A stretch of 64,000 bases of DNA, taken from assembly GCF_000818015.1 (NCBI RefSeq), contig NZ_CP007511.1:434001-498000 (forward strand), given 5' to 3'. How positions within the stretch are numbered: the stretch's first letter is position 1; each line of letters opens with the position of its first letter. Origin of the DNA: Stutzerimonas balearica DSM 6083 (GTDB taxonomy: Bacteria > Pseudomonadota > Gammaproteobacteria > Pseudomonadales > Pseudomonadaceae). This document shows, in pieces, positions 1 to 8,927 of this stretch. The notes beneath the pieces are model-generated. The model saw only the letters and a list, made by a program, of their open reading frames with translations. It did no database searches and was not told the DNA's origin. The position numbers were made by a program, and so were the translations under genes.

Positions 1-899
1 TGTACAAGACCTTGCTGGAATCGACCAAAGCCATCCCCTGGAAGATCGACTGGGCCACCATGACGTTTGCCTATATCGGCCCGCAGATCGAAACCCTGCT
101 GGGCTGGCCGCAGGGCAGTTGGCTGAGCGCCAATGACTGGGCAGAGCGCATGCACCCTGAAGACCGCGAGTGGGTGGTGAATTTCTGTGTGGCGCAGTCC
201 CAGTCAGGGCTCGACCACGAGGCCGACTATCGCGCGCTGACCCGCGACGGCCGTTATGTGTGGATCCGCGATGTGGTGCATGTGCTGCGCAATGCCGCGG
301 GCGAGGTCGAAGCGCTGGTTGGCTTCATGTTCGACATCAGTGAGCGCAAGCAGACCGAGCAAAAGCTGTTGCAGCTGCAGAAGCAGCTGGAAGAACTTTC
401 CTATCAGGACGGCCTTACCGGCGTGGCCAACCGGCGCATGTTCGACAACCGCTTGCAGATGGAGTGGAGCAATGCTCAGCGCAACAGCCTGCCGCTATCC
501 CTGATCCTGCTGGATATCGACTATTTCAAGCAGTACAACGACCACTATGGCCATGTGCGTGGCGACGATTGCCTGAAAAGCGTTGGCCAGGCCTTGAGCG
601 GTGCCGCCGTGCGCCCGCGTGACCTGCTGGCCCGTTATGGCGGTGAAGAGTTCGTCCTGTTGCTTCCAGAGACCGATGCGCAGGCTGCTGCCCAGGTTGC
701 CGAGCGCTGTCGCCAGCTGATTCGCGAACAAAATATCCAGCACGCCCACTCCCAGGTCGCACCGCTGCTGACGATCAGTCTAGGCGTCGGTACTCTCGTA
801 CCAGGCCCGTTCGACCAGCCCGAGGCCTTTCTCGAAAGGGTGGATAGCCTGCTCTACAAGGCCAAGCATCAGGGCCGCGACCAGGCGGTACTCGCTTAG
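1..899 (+). CDS. PAS-GGDEF diguanylate cyclase, 5' end outside the window
   Basis: The frame is open to the left edge (codons from base 3), so the TTG at 12 is probably internal and the N-terminus is missing. The visible part has a PAS_3-type sensor fold (about residues 5-115 counted from base 12), a short coiled-coil linker, and a C-terminal GGDEF domain. The catalytic signature is GGEEF at 210-214. An RPRD motif at 201-204 lies five residues upstream, the usual spacing of the RxxD inhibitory site, so the enzyme should make cyclic di-GMP from two GTP and be product-inhibited. The ligand of the PAS domain cannot be read from sequence. It ends 78 bp before the convergent glcC. Confidence 0.9.
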   Translation, partial: YKTLLESTKAIPWKIDWATMTFAYIGPQIETLLGWPQGSWLSANDWAERMHPEDREWVVNFCVAQSQSGLDHEADYRALTRDGRYVWIRDVVHVLRNAAGEVEALVGFMFDISERKQTEQKLLQLQKQLEELSYQDGLTGVANRRMFDNRLQMEWSNAQRNSLPLSLILLDIDYFKQYNDHYGHVRGDDCLKSVGQALSGAAVRPRDLLARYGGEEFVLLLPETDAQAAAQVAERCRQLIREQNIQHAHSQVAPLLTISLGVGTLVPGPFDQPEAFLERVDSLLYKAKHQGRDQAVLA

Positions 900-976
900 C
901 CCTGAGGTGAGCTTTCGAGGGCCCGGTTTGGGTGTAAGAATCGACAGCCCCCCTGCGTTCGTCCAGCTTCCGGGTT

Positions 977-1750
977 TTACGCCCAACCCTCCAACCGCAT
1001 GGTCGCCCGCACCAGTCGCTGCTCCTCCTGCTCGATTTCCTTGAGGTTGTCGCGAATGCTGTGGATGTGGTCGCGCGCCGCGCGCTGCGCCTGATCCGGC
1101 AGGCGCTCGGTGACGGCATGGTAGAGCCGCGAATGCTGGCGATCGATCTGCCGCTTGGGGGCCGGCCGGTGATAGAGGTTGTTCACCGAGGCGAACACGG
1201 TGCTGAGCATCAGGTCGGTGAGCGACTGCAGGGTGTGCACCAGCACCGGGTTGTGCGAGGCCTCGCAGATGGCCAGGTGAAAGGCGTGGTCCAGCCGGGC
1301 ATGTTCACGCGGGTCGGCGCCTTCGCCATCGGCATGCGCGGCGAGCATTTCCTCGTAGCGCCGGCGCAGCAGGATGAAATCCGCCTCGGTACCGCGCAGC
1401 GCCGCCAGCCGTGCCGATTCGCCCTCGAGCAGGGCGCGCACTTCGAGCAGGTCGTAAAGCGTGCGCGGCTGCGAGTTGAACAGGTGCATCAGCGGGCTGG
1501 CGTCGTGGCTGTCAGACAGCTGCGCAACAAAGGAGCCGCGGCCCTGCGCCGTCTCGATGATGCCGCGCCCGCGCAGCACCCGCAGGCCCTCGCGCAGCGC
1601 CGACCGCGAGATGCCGAGCTTTTCGCACAGACGCCGCTCGGAGGGCAGCGCCTGGCCGACCTTGAGCACGCCATCGACGATCAAGCGTTCGATGCGCTCG
1701 GCCACCACGTCGGCGACTTGACGACGGTCATTGTGTTTTTCGCTCAGCAT
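977..1750 (-). CDS. glcC: GlcC, FadR/GntR-family regulator of glycolate genes
   Basis: A 257-residue regulator. The N-terminal GntR winged helix-turn-helix (about residues 12-80, with PSERRLCEKLGISRSALREG as the recognition region) is followed by an all-helical FCD ligand-binding domain of the FadR subfamily. It is divergent from glcD, as in E. coli and P. aeruginosa, where GlcC responds to glycolate and activates the glc genes. A palindrome of FadR type lies 15-31 bp upstream of its own start codon, which suggests autoregulation; a second lies nearer glcD. Family assignment is firm. The glycolate specificity is inferred from context. Confidence 0.92.
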   Translation of the reverse strand: MLSEKHNDRRQVADVVAERIERLIVDGVLKVGQALPSERRLCEKLGISRSALREGLRVLRGRGIIETAQGRGSFVAQLSDSHDASPLMHLFNSQPRTLYDLLEVRALLEGESARLAALRGTEADFILLRRRYEEMLAAHADGEGADPREHARLDHAFHLAICEASHNPVLVHTLQSLTDLMLSTVFASVNNLYHRPAPKRQIDRQHSRLYHAVTERLPDQAQRAARDHIHSIRDNLKEIEQEEQRLVRATMRLEGWA

Positions 1751-1764
1751 GCAGGGCTCTCCAC

Positions 1765-1781
1765 AGCTGGTAGGACCAGTT
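1765..1781. promoter_or_regulatory. Probable GlcC operator 1 (glcC-proximal)
   Basis: The core CTGGTAGGACCAG at 1767-1779 is palindromic around AGG and matches the TGGTnnnACCA pattern bound by FadR-family regulators such as PdhR, LldR and GlcC. It overlaps the leader of glcC. The same core recurs at 1874-1886. Binding by GlcC is inferred. Confidence 0.65.
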
Positions 1782-1871
1782 GCCGGCGAGTTTAGCCTCA
1801 GTGCTTGCAGATGTGCACTGGCGCCGGTCGGAGCGGGTTTTGCGTAGTGTCTTGCAGGGCCTCACTACAAA

Positions 1872-1888
1872 AACTGGTAGGACCAGTT
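1872..1888. promoter_or_regulatory. Probable GlcC operator 2 (glcD-proximal)
   Basis: A perfect palindrome AACTGGT-AGG-ACCAGTT with the same core as the site at 1765-1781. The centres of the two sites are 107 bp apart, close to ten helical turns. It lies 97 bp upstream of the glcD start codon, a plausible position for an activator. Confidence 0.68.
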
Positions 1889-1985
1889 GTCGCTGGCATG
1901 GACGCCGCCGCCCGGGCCGGCTAAAGATGCGGCATCTCACCGCAGCGGCCGTGCTGGGGTGACCGTACGAGAGCGGCGAATCTGC

Positions 1986-3485
1986 ATGAATATCCTCTAC
2001 GACGAACGCGTCGACGGCGCGTTGCCCAAGGTCGACAAGGCCGCCCTGCTGGCCGAGCTGCAGCGCGCGCTGCCGGACCTGGAAATCCTCCATCGCGGCG
2101 AAGACCTCAAGCCGTACGAATGCGACGGCCTGTCGGCCTACCGCACCACGCCGATGCTGGTGGTGCTGCCCGAGCGGGTCGAGCAGGTCGAAACCCTGCT
2201 CAAGCTCTGTCACCAGCGCGGCGTGCCGGTGGTCGCCCGCGGCGCCGGCACCGGGCTGTCCGGCGGTGCGTTGCCGCTGGAGCAGGGCATCCTGCTGGTG
2301 ATGGCGCGCTTCAACAAGATTCTCGAGGTCGACCCGGCCGGGCGCTTCGCCCGCGTCCAGCCCGGCGTGCGCAACCTGGCGATTTCCCAGGCCGCCGCGC
2401 CCCATGAGCTGTACTACGCGCCGGACCCCTCGTCGCAGATCGCCTGCTCGATCGGCGGCAACGTCGCCGAGAACGCCGGTGGCGTGCACTGCCTGAAATA
2501 CGGTCTGACCGTGCACAACCTGCTCAAGGTGGAAATCCTCACCGTCGAAGGCGAACGTATGACGCTCGGCTCCGACGCGCTGGATTCACCGGGCTTCGAC
2601 CTCTTGGCGCTGTTCACCGGCTCCGAGGGCATGCTCGGCATCGTCACCGAGGTGACGGTCAAGCTGCTGCCCAAGCCGCAGGTGGCCAAGGTGCTGCTGG
2701 CCGCGTTCGACTCGGTGGAAAAGGCCGGGCGTGCGGTGGGTGACATCATCGCCGCCGGCATCATCCCCGGCGGCCTGGAAATGATGGACAACCTGTCGAT
2801 CCGCGCCGCCGAGGACTTCATCCACGCCGGCTACCCGGTGGATGCCGAAGCGATCCTGCTCTGCGAACTGGATGGCGTGGAAGCCGACGTGCACGACGAC
2901 TGCGCGCGCGTCAGCGAAGTGCTCAAGCTGGCCGGCGCCACCGAAGTGCGCCTGGCCAAGGACGAAGCCGAGCGCGTGCGCTTCTGGGCCGGGCGCAAGA
3001 ATGCCTTCCCGGCGGTCGGCCGTATTTCGCCGGACTACTACTGCATGGACGGCACCATCCCGCGCCGCGAGCTGCCGGGCGTGCTCAAGGGCATTTCCGA
3101 TCTGTCCGAGCAGTTCGGCCTGCGCGTGGCCAACGTGTTCCACGCCGGCGACGGCAACATGCACCCGCTGATCCTCTTCGATGCCAACCAGCCCGGTGAG
3201 CTGGAGCGCGCCGAGGAACTGGGCGGCAAGATCCTCGAACTCTGCGTCGAGGTCGGCGGCAGCATCACCGGCGAGCACGGTGTCGGCCGCGAGAAAATCA
3301 ACCAGATGTGCGCGCAGTTCAACAGCGACGAGCTGACCCTGTTCCACGCGGTGAAAGCGGCGTTCGACCCGAGCGGCCTGCTCAACCCCGGCAAGAACAT
3401 CCCGACCCTGCATCGTTGCGCCGAATTCGGCCGCATGCACATCCACAACGGTCAGCTGCCCTTCCCCGAACTGGAGCGTTTCTGA
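1986..3485 (+). CDS. glcD: Glycolate oxidase subunit GlcD (FAD-linked)
   Basis: A 499-residue FAD-binding (PCMH-type) oxidase subunit, the same length as E. coli GlcD. The FAD-binding half contains GAGTGLSGG and a GSEGMLGIVTEV segment. The C-terminal FAD-linked oxidase domain has the HAGDGNMHP and GSITGEHGVG motifs. With GlcE and GlcF it oxidises glycolate to glyoxylate at the inner membrane. The ATG at 1986 was chosen because it gives MNILYDERVDG at the normal family start; the open frame upstream reads through the regulatory region. Its stop codon overlaps the glcE start by one base. Confidence 0.96.
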   Translation: MNILYDERVDGALPKVDKAALLAELQRALPDLEILHRGEDLKPYECDGLSAYRTTPMLVVLPERVEQVETLLKLCHQRGVPVVARGAGTGLSGGALPLEQGILLVMARFNKILEVDPAGRFARVQPGVRNLAISQAAAPHELYYAPDPSSQIACSIGGNVAENAGGVHCLKYGLTVHNLLKVEILTVEGERMTLGSDALDSPGFDLLALFTGSEGMLGIVTEVTVKLLPKPQVAKVLLAAFDSVEKAGRAVGDIIAAGIIPGGLEMMDNLSIRAAEDFIHAGYPVDAEAILLCELDGVEADVHDDCARVSEVLKLAGATEVRLAKDEAERVRFWAGRKNAFPAVGRISPDYYCMDGTIPRRELPGVLKGISDLSEQFGLRVANVFHAGDGNMHPLILFDANQPGELERAEELGGKILELCVEVGGSITGEHGVGREKINQMCAQFNSDELTLFHAVKAAFDPSGLLNPGKNIPTLHRCAEFGRMHIHNGQLPFPELERF

Positions 3486-4543
3486 TGTCCGTATTCGCCA
3501 ACGACGCCAGCGCGCAGTTGCTGGACCAGGTCAACCAGGCGCTCGCCGCCAAGACCCCGCTGCGTATCCAGGGTGGCGCGACCAAGGCATTCCTCGGTCG
3601 CTCGGTCGAGGGCCAGCTGCTCGACGTGCGCGAGCACCGCGGCATCGTCAGCTACGACCCCACCGAACTGGTGGTGAGCGTGCGTGCCGGCACACCGCTG
3701 GCCGAACTCGAGGCCACCCTGGACGAAGCCGGGCAGATGCTGCCCTGCGAGCCGCCGCACTTCGGCGAAGGCGCCACCGTTGGCGGCATGATCGCCGCCG
3801 GGCTGTCCGGCCCACGGCGGCCGTGGAGCGGTTCGGTGCGCGACTTCGTGCTCGGCTCGCGCATCATCACCGGCCAGGGCAAGCACCTGCGCTTCGGTGG
3901 CGAGGTGATGAAGAACGTCGCCGGCTACGACCTGTCGCGCCTGATGGCCGGCAGCTTCGGTTGCCTCGGCGTGCTCACCGAAGTCTCGCTCAAGGTCCTG
4001 CCCAAGCCGCGCCAGTGCACCAGCCTGCGCCTGGAGATCGACCTCGAGCGCGCCCTGCTCAAGCTCGCCGAATGGGGCCAGCAGCCGGTACCGATCAGCG
4101 CCGCCAGCCATGACGGCAAGGCCCTTTACCTGCGCCTGGAAGGTGGCGAAGGGTCGGTCAACGCCGCGCGCGAACGCATCGGTGGCGAGGACCTCGACCC
4201 CGGCTACTGGAATGACCTGCGCGAGCAGCGCCTGGCCTTCTTTGCCGACTCGCGCCCGCTGTGGCGCCTGTCGCTGCCGAACAACACGCCGGCCGTGGCC
4301 TTGCCGGGCGAGCAGCTGGTCGACTGGGCCGGCGCCCAGCGCTGGCTGAAGTCCGATGCCGACGCCGCAAGCATCCGCGCCATCGCGGCGGAAGTCGGTG
4401 GGCATGCCACCTGTTTCACCGCCGGTGCCGCCGAGCCGTTCCAGCCGCTGTCGGCGCCGCTGTTGCGCTACCACCGCCAGCTCAAGGCCGCGCTGGACCC
4501 GCAGGGGATCTTCAACCCCGGCCGCATGTATTCCGAGGTCTAG
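3485..4543 (+). CDS. glcE: Glycolate oxidase subunit GlcE (FAD-binding)
   Basis: A 352-residue protein of the FAD-linked oxidase family, shorter than GlcD because it lacks much of the C-terminal domain, as usual for GlcE. It has a GGMIAAGLSGPRRP segment and a GSFGCLGVLTEVSLKVLP segment typical of the PCMH fold. The ATG at 3485 overlaps the glcD stop (TGATG), which implies translational coupling. The next gene, glcF, starts 184 bp later, an unusually long gap in this operon that is filled by a repeat element. Confidence 0.95.
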   Translation: MSVFANDASAQLLDQVNQALAAKTPLRIQGGATKAFLGRSVEGQLLDVREHRGIVSYDPTELVVSVRAGTPLAELEATLDEAGQMLPCEPPHFGEGATVGGMIAAGLSGPRRPWSGSVRDFVLGSRIITGQGKHLRFGGEVMKNVAGYDLSRLMAGSFGCLGVLTEVSLKVLPKPRQCTSLRLEIDLERALLKLAEWGQQPVPISAASHDGKALYLRLEGGEGSVNAARERIGGEDLDPGYWNDLREQRLAFFADSRPLWRLSLPNNTPAVALPGEQLVDWAGAQRWLKSDADAASIRAIAAEVGGHATCFTAGAAEPFQPLSAPLLRYHRQLKAALDPQGIFNPGRMYSEV

Positions 4544-4570
4544 GTCGTGCTCAGCGCGATTGGCCGCTGC

Positions 4571-4695
4571 GACGCTGCGCCAGAAGGCGCAAGACGAGGC
4601 GAGAGGAGAGAAGTTTGGTAGCTCCAAATGAACGACGAACAACGATGGATTGCGCCTTCTGGAGCGCGTCCCGAAGGGTTGGCGCGAAGCGCCAA
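4571..4695. repeat. Inverted-repeat (REP/MITE-like) element between glcE and glcF
   Basis: The left arm (4571-4592, GACGCTGCGCCAGAAGGCGC followed by AA) pairs with the right arm (4650-4670, TTGCGCCTTCTGGAGCGCGT followed by C) with minor mismatches. A small TTTGG/CCAAA stem lies inside, and a separate perfect hairpin, TTGGCGC-GAA-GCGCCAA, lies at 4679-4695. The element fills the only long gap in an otherwise tight operon. I recall similar sequence dispersed in Pseudomonas genomes, where its reverse strand is often annotated as a short hypothetical protein. I treat it as non-coding. Confidence 0.6.
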
Positions 4696-4727
4696 CGCAA
4701 AGAGCCATTCGTGTTGAGAACGACCTC

Positions 4728-5945
4728 ATGCAAACGAATCTGAGCGAAGCCGCCAAGCAACTGCCGCGCGCCGAGGAAGCCGAAAGCATCCTGCGCTCCT
4801 GCGTGCACTGCGGCTTCTGCAATGCCACCTGCCCGACCTACCAGCTGCTCGGTGACGAGCTGGATGGCCCGCGCGGGCGCATCTACCTGATGAAGCAGAT
4901 GTTCGAGGGCGGCGAGGTGACCGAGAGCACCCAGCTGCACCTGGATCGCTGCCTGACCTGCCGCAACTGCGAGACCACCTGCCCGTCCGGGGTGAAATAC
5001 CACAACCTGCTGGATATCGGTCGCGACTTCATCGAACGCCAGGTCCAGCGCCCGCTGGGCGAGCGCCTGGTGCGCGGCGGCCTGCGCACGGTGATCCCGC
5101 GTCCGGGGCTGTTCAAGGCGCTGCTCGGTACCGGCAATGCGCTCAAGCCGTTGATGCCGGCCTCGCTGAAGGACCACCTGCCGCGCGAGATTCGCCCGGC
5201 CAAACCGCGCCCGCAGGTCATGCACCAGCGTTGCGTGCTGATGCTCGAGGGCTGCGTGCAGCCGAGCCTCTCGCCGAACACCAACGCCGCCGCCGCGCGC
5301 GTGCTCGACCGCCTGGGCATCAGCGTCAGCCCGGCGCGTGAGGCCGGCTGTTGCGGTGCGGTGGACTACCACCTCAACGCCCAGGACGCCGGCCTCGAGC
5401 GCGCACGACGCAACATCGACGCCTGGTGGCCGGCCATCGAGGCGGGTGCCGAAGCCATCGTGCAGACCGCCAGCGGCTGCGGCGCCTTCGTCAAGGAATA
5501 CGGCCATCTGCTCAAGGACGACCCGGCCTACGCGGCCAAGGCCGCACGGGTCAGCGAGCTGGCCAAGGACCTGGTCGAGGTGCTGCGCAGCGCCGAGCTG
5601 GAAAAGCTCGACGTGCGCGCCGACAAGCGCATGGCCTTCCATTGCCCGTGCACCCTGCAGCACGCACAGAAGCTCGGCGGCGCGGTCGAAGACGTGCTCA
5701 CCCGCCTGGGCTTCCAGCTCACCGCGGTGCCGGATGCGCATCTGTGCTGCGGCTCGGCGGGCAGCTATTCGATCACCCAGCCGGAGATTTCCCACCAGCT
5801 GCGCGACAACAAGCTCAACGCGCTGGAGAGCGGCAAGCCGGAGGTGATCGTCACCGCCAACATCGGCTGCCAGACCCACCTCGACGGCGCCGGCCGCACG
5901 CCGGTCAAGCACTGGATCGAAGTGGTCGAGGAATCGATGGGGTGA
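4728..5945 (+). CDS. glcF: Glycolate oxidase iron-sulfur subunit GlcF
   Basis: A 405-residue protein with two ferredoxin-type 4Fe-4S clusters near the N-terminus (CVHCGFCNATCP and CLTCRNCETTCP) and two CCG cysteine-rich domains (GCCGAVDY and HLCCGSAGSY). It passes electrons from the GlcD/GlcE flavins to the quinone pool. The ATG at 4728 gives MQTNLSEAAKQ, the expected family start and length. The longer open frame upstream runs into the repeat element. Confidence 0.96.
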   Translation: MQTNLSEAAKQLPRAEEAESILRSCVHCGFCNATCPTYQLLGDELDGPRGRIYLMKQMFEGGEVTESTQLHLDRCLTCRNCETTCPSGVKYHNLLDIGRDFIERQVQRPLGERLVRGGLRTVIPRPGLFKALLGTGNALKPLMPASLKDHLPREIRPAKPRPQVMHQRCVLMLEGCVQPSLSPNTNAAAARVLDRLGISVSPAREAGCCGAVDYHLNAQDAGLERARRNIDAWWPAIEAGAEAIVQTASGCGAFVKEYGHLLKDDPAYAAKAARVSELAKDLVEVLRSAELEKLDVRADKRMAFHCPCTLQHAQKLGGAVEDVLTRLGFQLTAVPDAHLCCGSAGSYSITQPEISHQLRDNKLNALESGKPEVIVTANIGCQTHLDGAGRTPVKHWIEVVEESMG

Positions 5946-5946
5946 C

Positions 5947-6018
5947 GGTGGAAAGGCTGCGCCGTTTTCCACCCTACGACGCCGTAGGGTGGAAATCTCG
6001 CAAAGCGAATTTCCACCG
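5947..6018. repeat. Composite palindromic repeat (GTAGGGTGGAAA family)
   Basis: Three nested hairpins lie between glcF and glcG: GGTGGAAA...TTTTCCACC at 5947-5973, ACCCTACG-ACGC-CGTAGGGT at 5971-5990, and GGTGGAAAT...ATTTCCACC at 5989-6018. The same GGTGGAAA/TTTTCCACC stem occurs at 13156-13183 and repeatedly at 21030-21523, so this is a dispersed extragenic palindrome family. Confidence 0.65.
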
Positions 6019-6087
6019 AATCGAACCCTCCGGCCCGCCCGCCGCGCGCCAACCGAACAACCGAAATACGCAGACAGGAGAATCGAG

Positions 6088-6492
6088 ATGAAAAGCAAAG
6101 CCGTACTGAGCCAGACCGAAGTCGCCACCATCCTCGCCGCCGCCCGCGCCGAAGCGCAGGCCAACGGCTGGGCCGTGACCATCGTCGTCGCCGACGACGG
6201 CGGCCACCCGCTGGCGCTGGAGCGTCTGGACGGCTGTGCGCCGATCGCCTCCTACATCGCCAGCGAGAAGGCCCGCAGCGCCGCGCTCGGTCGCCGCGAA
6301 ACCAAGGGTTATGAAGACATGGTCAACGGTGGCCGCAGCGCCTTCCTCTCCGCGCCGGTGGTCTGCTCGCTGGAAGGCGGCGTGCCGGTGGTGGTCGACG
6401 GCCAGGTCATCGGCTCGGTCGGCGTGTCCGGCGTGACCGCCGCGCAGGACGCCCAGATCGCCAAGGCCGGCGTCGCCGCCCTGGCCAACTGA
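6088..6492 (+). CDS. glcG: GlcG/HbpS-family heme-binding-like protein
   Basis: A 134-residue protein of the GlcG/HbpS family. It shows the segments [16 protein letters not shown] and [15 protein letters not shown]. In E. coli glcG lies in the glycolate operon but its role is unclear; relatives bind heme or cobalamin. It starts at ATG 6088 behind a GACAGGAG ribosome-binding site and is followed 20 bp later by glcB. Function beyond operon membership is not established. Confidence 0.88.
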   Translation: MKSKAVLSQTEVATILAAARAEAQANGWAVTIVVADDGGHPLALERLDGCAPIASYIASEKARSAALGRRETKGYEDMVNGGRSAFLSAPVVCSLEGGVPVVVDGQVIGSVGVSGVTAAQDAQIAKAGVAALAN

Positions 6493-6512
6493 ACAGACAA
6501 GGAGAACGACAG

Positions 6513-8696
6513 ATGACCGAGCGTGTAACCCTGGGCCGCCTGCAAGTCGCGGCCAACCTCAAGCGTTTCATCGAAGACGAAGTCCTGCCGGGCACCGGTA
6601 TCGAAGCCGCCGCCTTCTGGCAGGGCCTGGACGCCCTGGTCCATGACCTGGCGCCGAAGAACCGTGAGCTGCTCGCCGAGCGCGACCGCCTGCAGCTCGA
6701 GCTGGACGCCTGGCACAAGGCCAATCCGGGCCCGATCAAGGATATGGCGGCCTACCGCGCCTTCCTCGAATCCATCGGCTACCTGCTGCCGGTGCCGGGC
6801 GAGGTCAAGATCGACACCGCCAACGTCGACAGCGAGATCGCCACCCAGGCCGGTCCGCAGCTGGTGGTGCCGATCATGAACGCGCGCTATGCGCTGAACG
6901 CGGCCAACGCCCGCTGGGGCTCGCTGTACGACGCCCTGTACGGCACCGACGCCATCTCCGAAGAGGGCGGCGCGCAGAAGGGCCCGGGCTACAACGAAGT
7001 CCGTGGCGCCAAGGTCATCGCCTTTGCCCGCAACTTCCTCGACCAGGCCGCGCCGCTGGCCGAAGGCAGCCATGCCGACGCCACCGCCTACCGCGTGCAG
7101 GATGGCCAGCTCAAGGTCACCCTGGAGAACGGCAGCGTCACCGGCCTCGAGCAGCCGGAGAAATTCGTCGGCTTCCAGGGCGAGGCCGTCGAGCCGAAGG
7201 CCGTGCTGCTGAAGAACAACGGCCTGCACATCGAGATCCAGATCGACCCGAACAGCCCGATCGGCCAGACCGACGCCGCCGGCGTGAAGGACCTGCTGAT
7301 TGAGTCCGCCGTGTCGACCATCCTCGACTGCGAAGACTCGGTCGCCGCGGTGGATGCCGACGACAAGGTATTGGCCTACCGCAACTGGCTGGGCATCGTG
7401 CAGGGCACCCTCAGCGAGGAAGTGGCCAAGGGCAACTCCAGCTTCGTCCGCCGCCTCAACCCGGACCGAGAATACAGCGCGCCGGACGGCGGCGAGCTGA
7501 AGCTGCACGGCCGCTCGCTGCTGTTCATCCGTAACGTCGGCCATCTGATGACCAACCCGGCGATCCTCCTGGAAGACGGCCGCGAAATCCCCGAAGGCAT
7601 CATGGACGGCGTGTTCACCAGCCTGATCGCCAAGCATGACTTGAAGCGCAAGGGCAACTCGCGCACCGGCAGCTTCTACATCGTCAAGCCGAAGATGCAT
7701 GGCCCGAAGGAAGTCGCCTTCGCCGACGAGCTGTTCGGCCGCGTCGAGGACCTGATCGGCGTACCGCGCTTCACCCTGAAGATGGGCATCATGGACGAGG
7801 AGCGCCGCACCAGCGCCAACCTCAAGGCCTGCATCGCCGCGGCCAAGAGCCGTGTGGCCTTCATCAATACCGGCTTCCTTGACCGCACCGGTGACGAGAT
7901 GCACACCTGCATGGAAGCCGGCCCGGTGCTGCGCAAGGGCGACATGAAGAACACGCCGTGGATCAAGTCCTACGAGCGCAACAACGTGCTGGTCGGCCTG
8001 GCCTGCGGCCTGCGCGGCAAGGCGCAGATCGGCAAGGGCATGTGGGCCATGCCGGACCTGATGGCGGCCATGCTCGAGCAGAAGATCGGCCATCCGAAGT
8101 CCGGCGCCAACACCGCCTGGGTGCCGTCGCCGACCGGTGCCACCCTGCATGCGCTGCACTACCACCAGGTCGATGTGCAGGCGGTGCAGAGCGAGCTGGA
8201 AAAGGTCGACCTGGCCGCCGAGCGCGAGCAGCTGCTCAATGATCTGCTGACCATCCCGGTGGTCGCCGAGGACAAGTGGAGCGCCGAGGAAAAGCAGCAG
8301 GAGCTGGACAACAACTGCCAGGGCATCCTCGGTTACGTGGTGCGTTGGGTCGAGCAGGGCGTCGGTTGCTCCAAGGTGCCGGACATCCACAACGTCGGCC
8401 TGATGGAAGACCGCGCCACCCTGCGCATCTCCAGCCAGCACATCGCCAACTGGCTGCACCACGGCGTGGTCAGCCGCGAGCAGGTGCAGGAAACCCTCGA
8501 GCGCATGGCCAAGGTGGTCGACGAGCAGAACGCCGGTGACCCGCTGTACCGCCCGATGGCGCCGGACTATGCCAAGTCCATCGCCTTCCAGGCCGCCAGC
8601 GATCTGGTGTTCAAGGGCCGTGAACAGCCCGCCGGCTACACCGAACCGTTGCTGCACCAGTGGCGGCAGCGCTTCAAGGCGGCCAACCCGGCCTGA
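6513..8696 (+). CDS. glcB: Malate synthase G
   Basis: A 727-residue enzyme, the usual length of the monomeric G isoform. It condenses glyoxylate with acetyl-CoA to malate, so it consumes the product of GlcDEF. Recognisable segments include [43 protein letters not shown] and [17 protein letters not shown]. It begins 20 bp after glcG with an AAGGAG site and ends before a strong hairpin. The order glcD-E-F-G-B-A reproduces the E. coli operon. Confidence 0.97.
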   Translation: MTERVTLGRLQVAANLKRFIEDEVLPGTGIEAAAFWQGLDALVHDLAPKNRELLAERDRLQLELDAWHKANPGPIKDMAAYRAFLESIGYLLPVPGEVKIDTANVDSEIATQAGPQLVVPIMNARYALNAANARWGSLYDALYGTDAISEEGGAQKGPGYNEVRGAKVIAFARNFLDQAAPLAEGSHADATAYRVQDGQLKVTLENGSVTGLEQPEKFVGFQGEAVEPKAVLLKNNGLHIEIQIDPNSPIGQTDAAGVKDLLIESAVSTILDCEDSVAAVDADDKVLAYRNWLGIVQGTLSEEVAKGNSSFVRRLNPDREYSAPDGGELKLHGRSLLFIRNVGHLMTNPAILLEDGREIPEGIMDGVFTSLIAKHDLKRKGNSRTGSFYIVKPKMHGPKEVAFADELFGRVEDLIGVPRFTLKMGIMDEERRTSANLKACIAAAKSRVAFINTGFLDRTGDEMHTCMEAGPVLRKGDMKNTPWIKSYERNNVLVGLACGLRGKAQIGKGMWAMPDLMAAMLEQKIGHPKSGANTAWVPSPTGATLHALHYHQVDVQAVQSELEKVDLAAEREQLLNDLLTIPVVAEDKWSAEEKQQELDNNCQGILGYVVRWVEQGVGCSKVPDIHNVGLMEDRATLRISSQHIANWLHHGVVSREQVQETLERMAKVVDEQNAGDPLYRPMAPDYAKSIAFQAASDLVFKGREQPAGYTEPLLHQWRQRFKAANPA

Positions 8697-8747
8697 GGCC
8701 TGGGTGAGCGGCAAGGCGGGAGTGCGCTCCCGCCCGCCTGAAACACG

Positions 8748-8780
8748 AGCCCCGGACGCCTCTTGGCGCTCGGGGCTTTC
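8748..8780 (+). terminator. Probable rho-independent terminator or attenuator after glcB
   Basis: Arms 8748-8760 (AGCCCCGGACGCC) and 8765-8777 (GGCGCTCGGGGCT) form a 13-bp stem with one internal mismatch pair, a TCTT loop and a short T-run. A smaller hairpin, GCGGGAG-TGCG-CTCCCGC, lies just upstream near 8716-8733. It lies within the 231-bp gap before glcA and may reduce read-through into the permease. Confidence 0.6.
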
Positions 8781-8927
8781 GAGCATGGGGACCTGTCAGG
8801 CAGTACGGCAGGCACCCGGGGGACCGCCACGACGTCGGCCGCAGGGTCACGGTGGGGCGGGTATCCATGCAAGGCACCGGGCTTGCCCGGACAAAAAAGC
8901 GGTTCACAACAAAAACAGGAACCAACA

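Noticed and set aside
4551..4728. Short hypothetical protein on the minus strand over the glcE-glcF gap
   Set aside because: The frame follows an inverted-repeat element and has no ribosome-binding site; the structure is better explained as a repeat.
6309..8786. Open frame of 825 codons on the minus strand
   Set aside because: It is antisense to glcB over its whole length; high-GC third positions keep the opposite frame open. Its translation is rich in His, Ala, Val and Gln without domain motifs.
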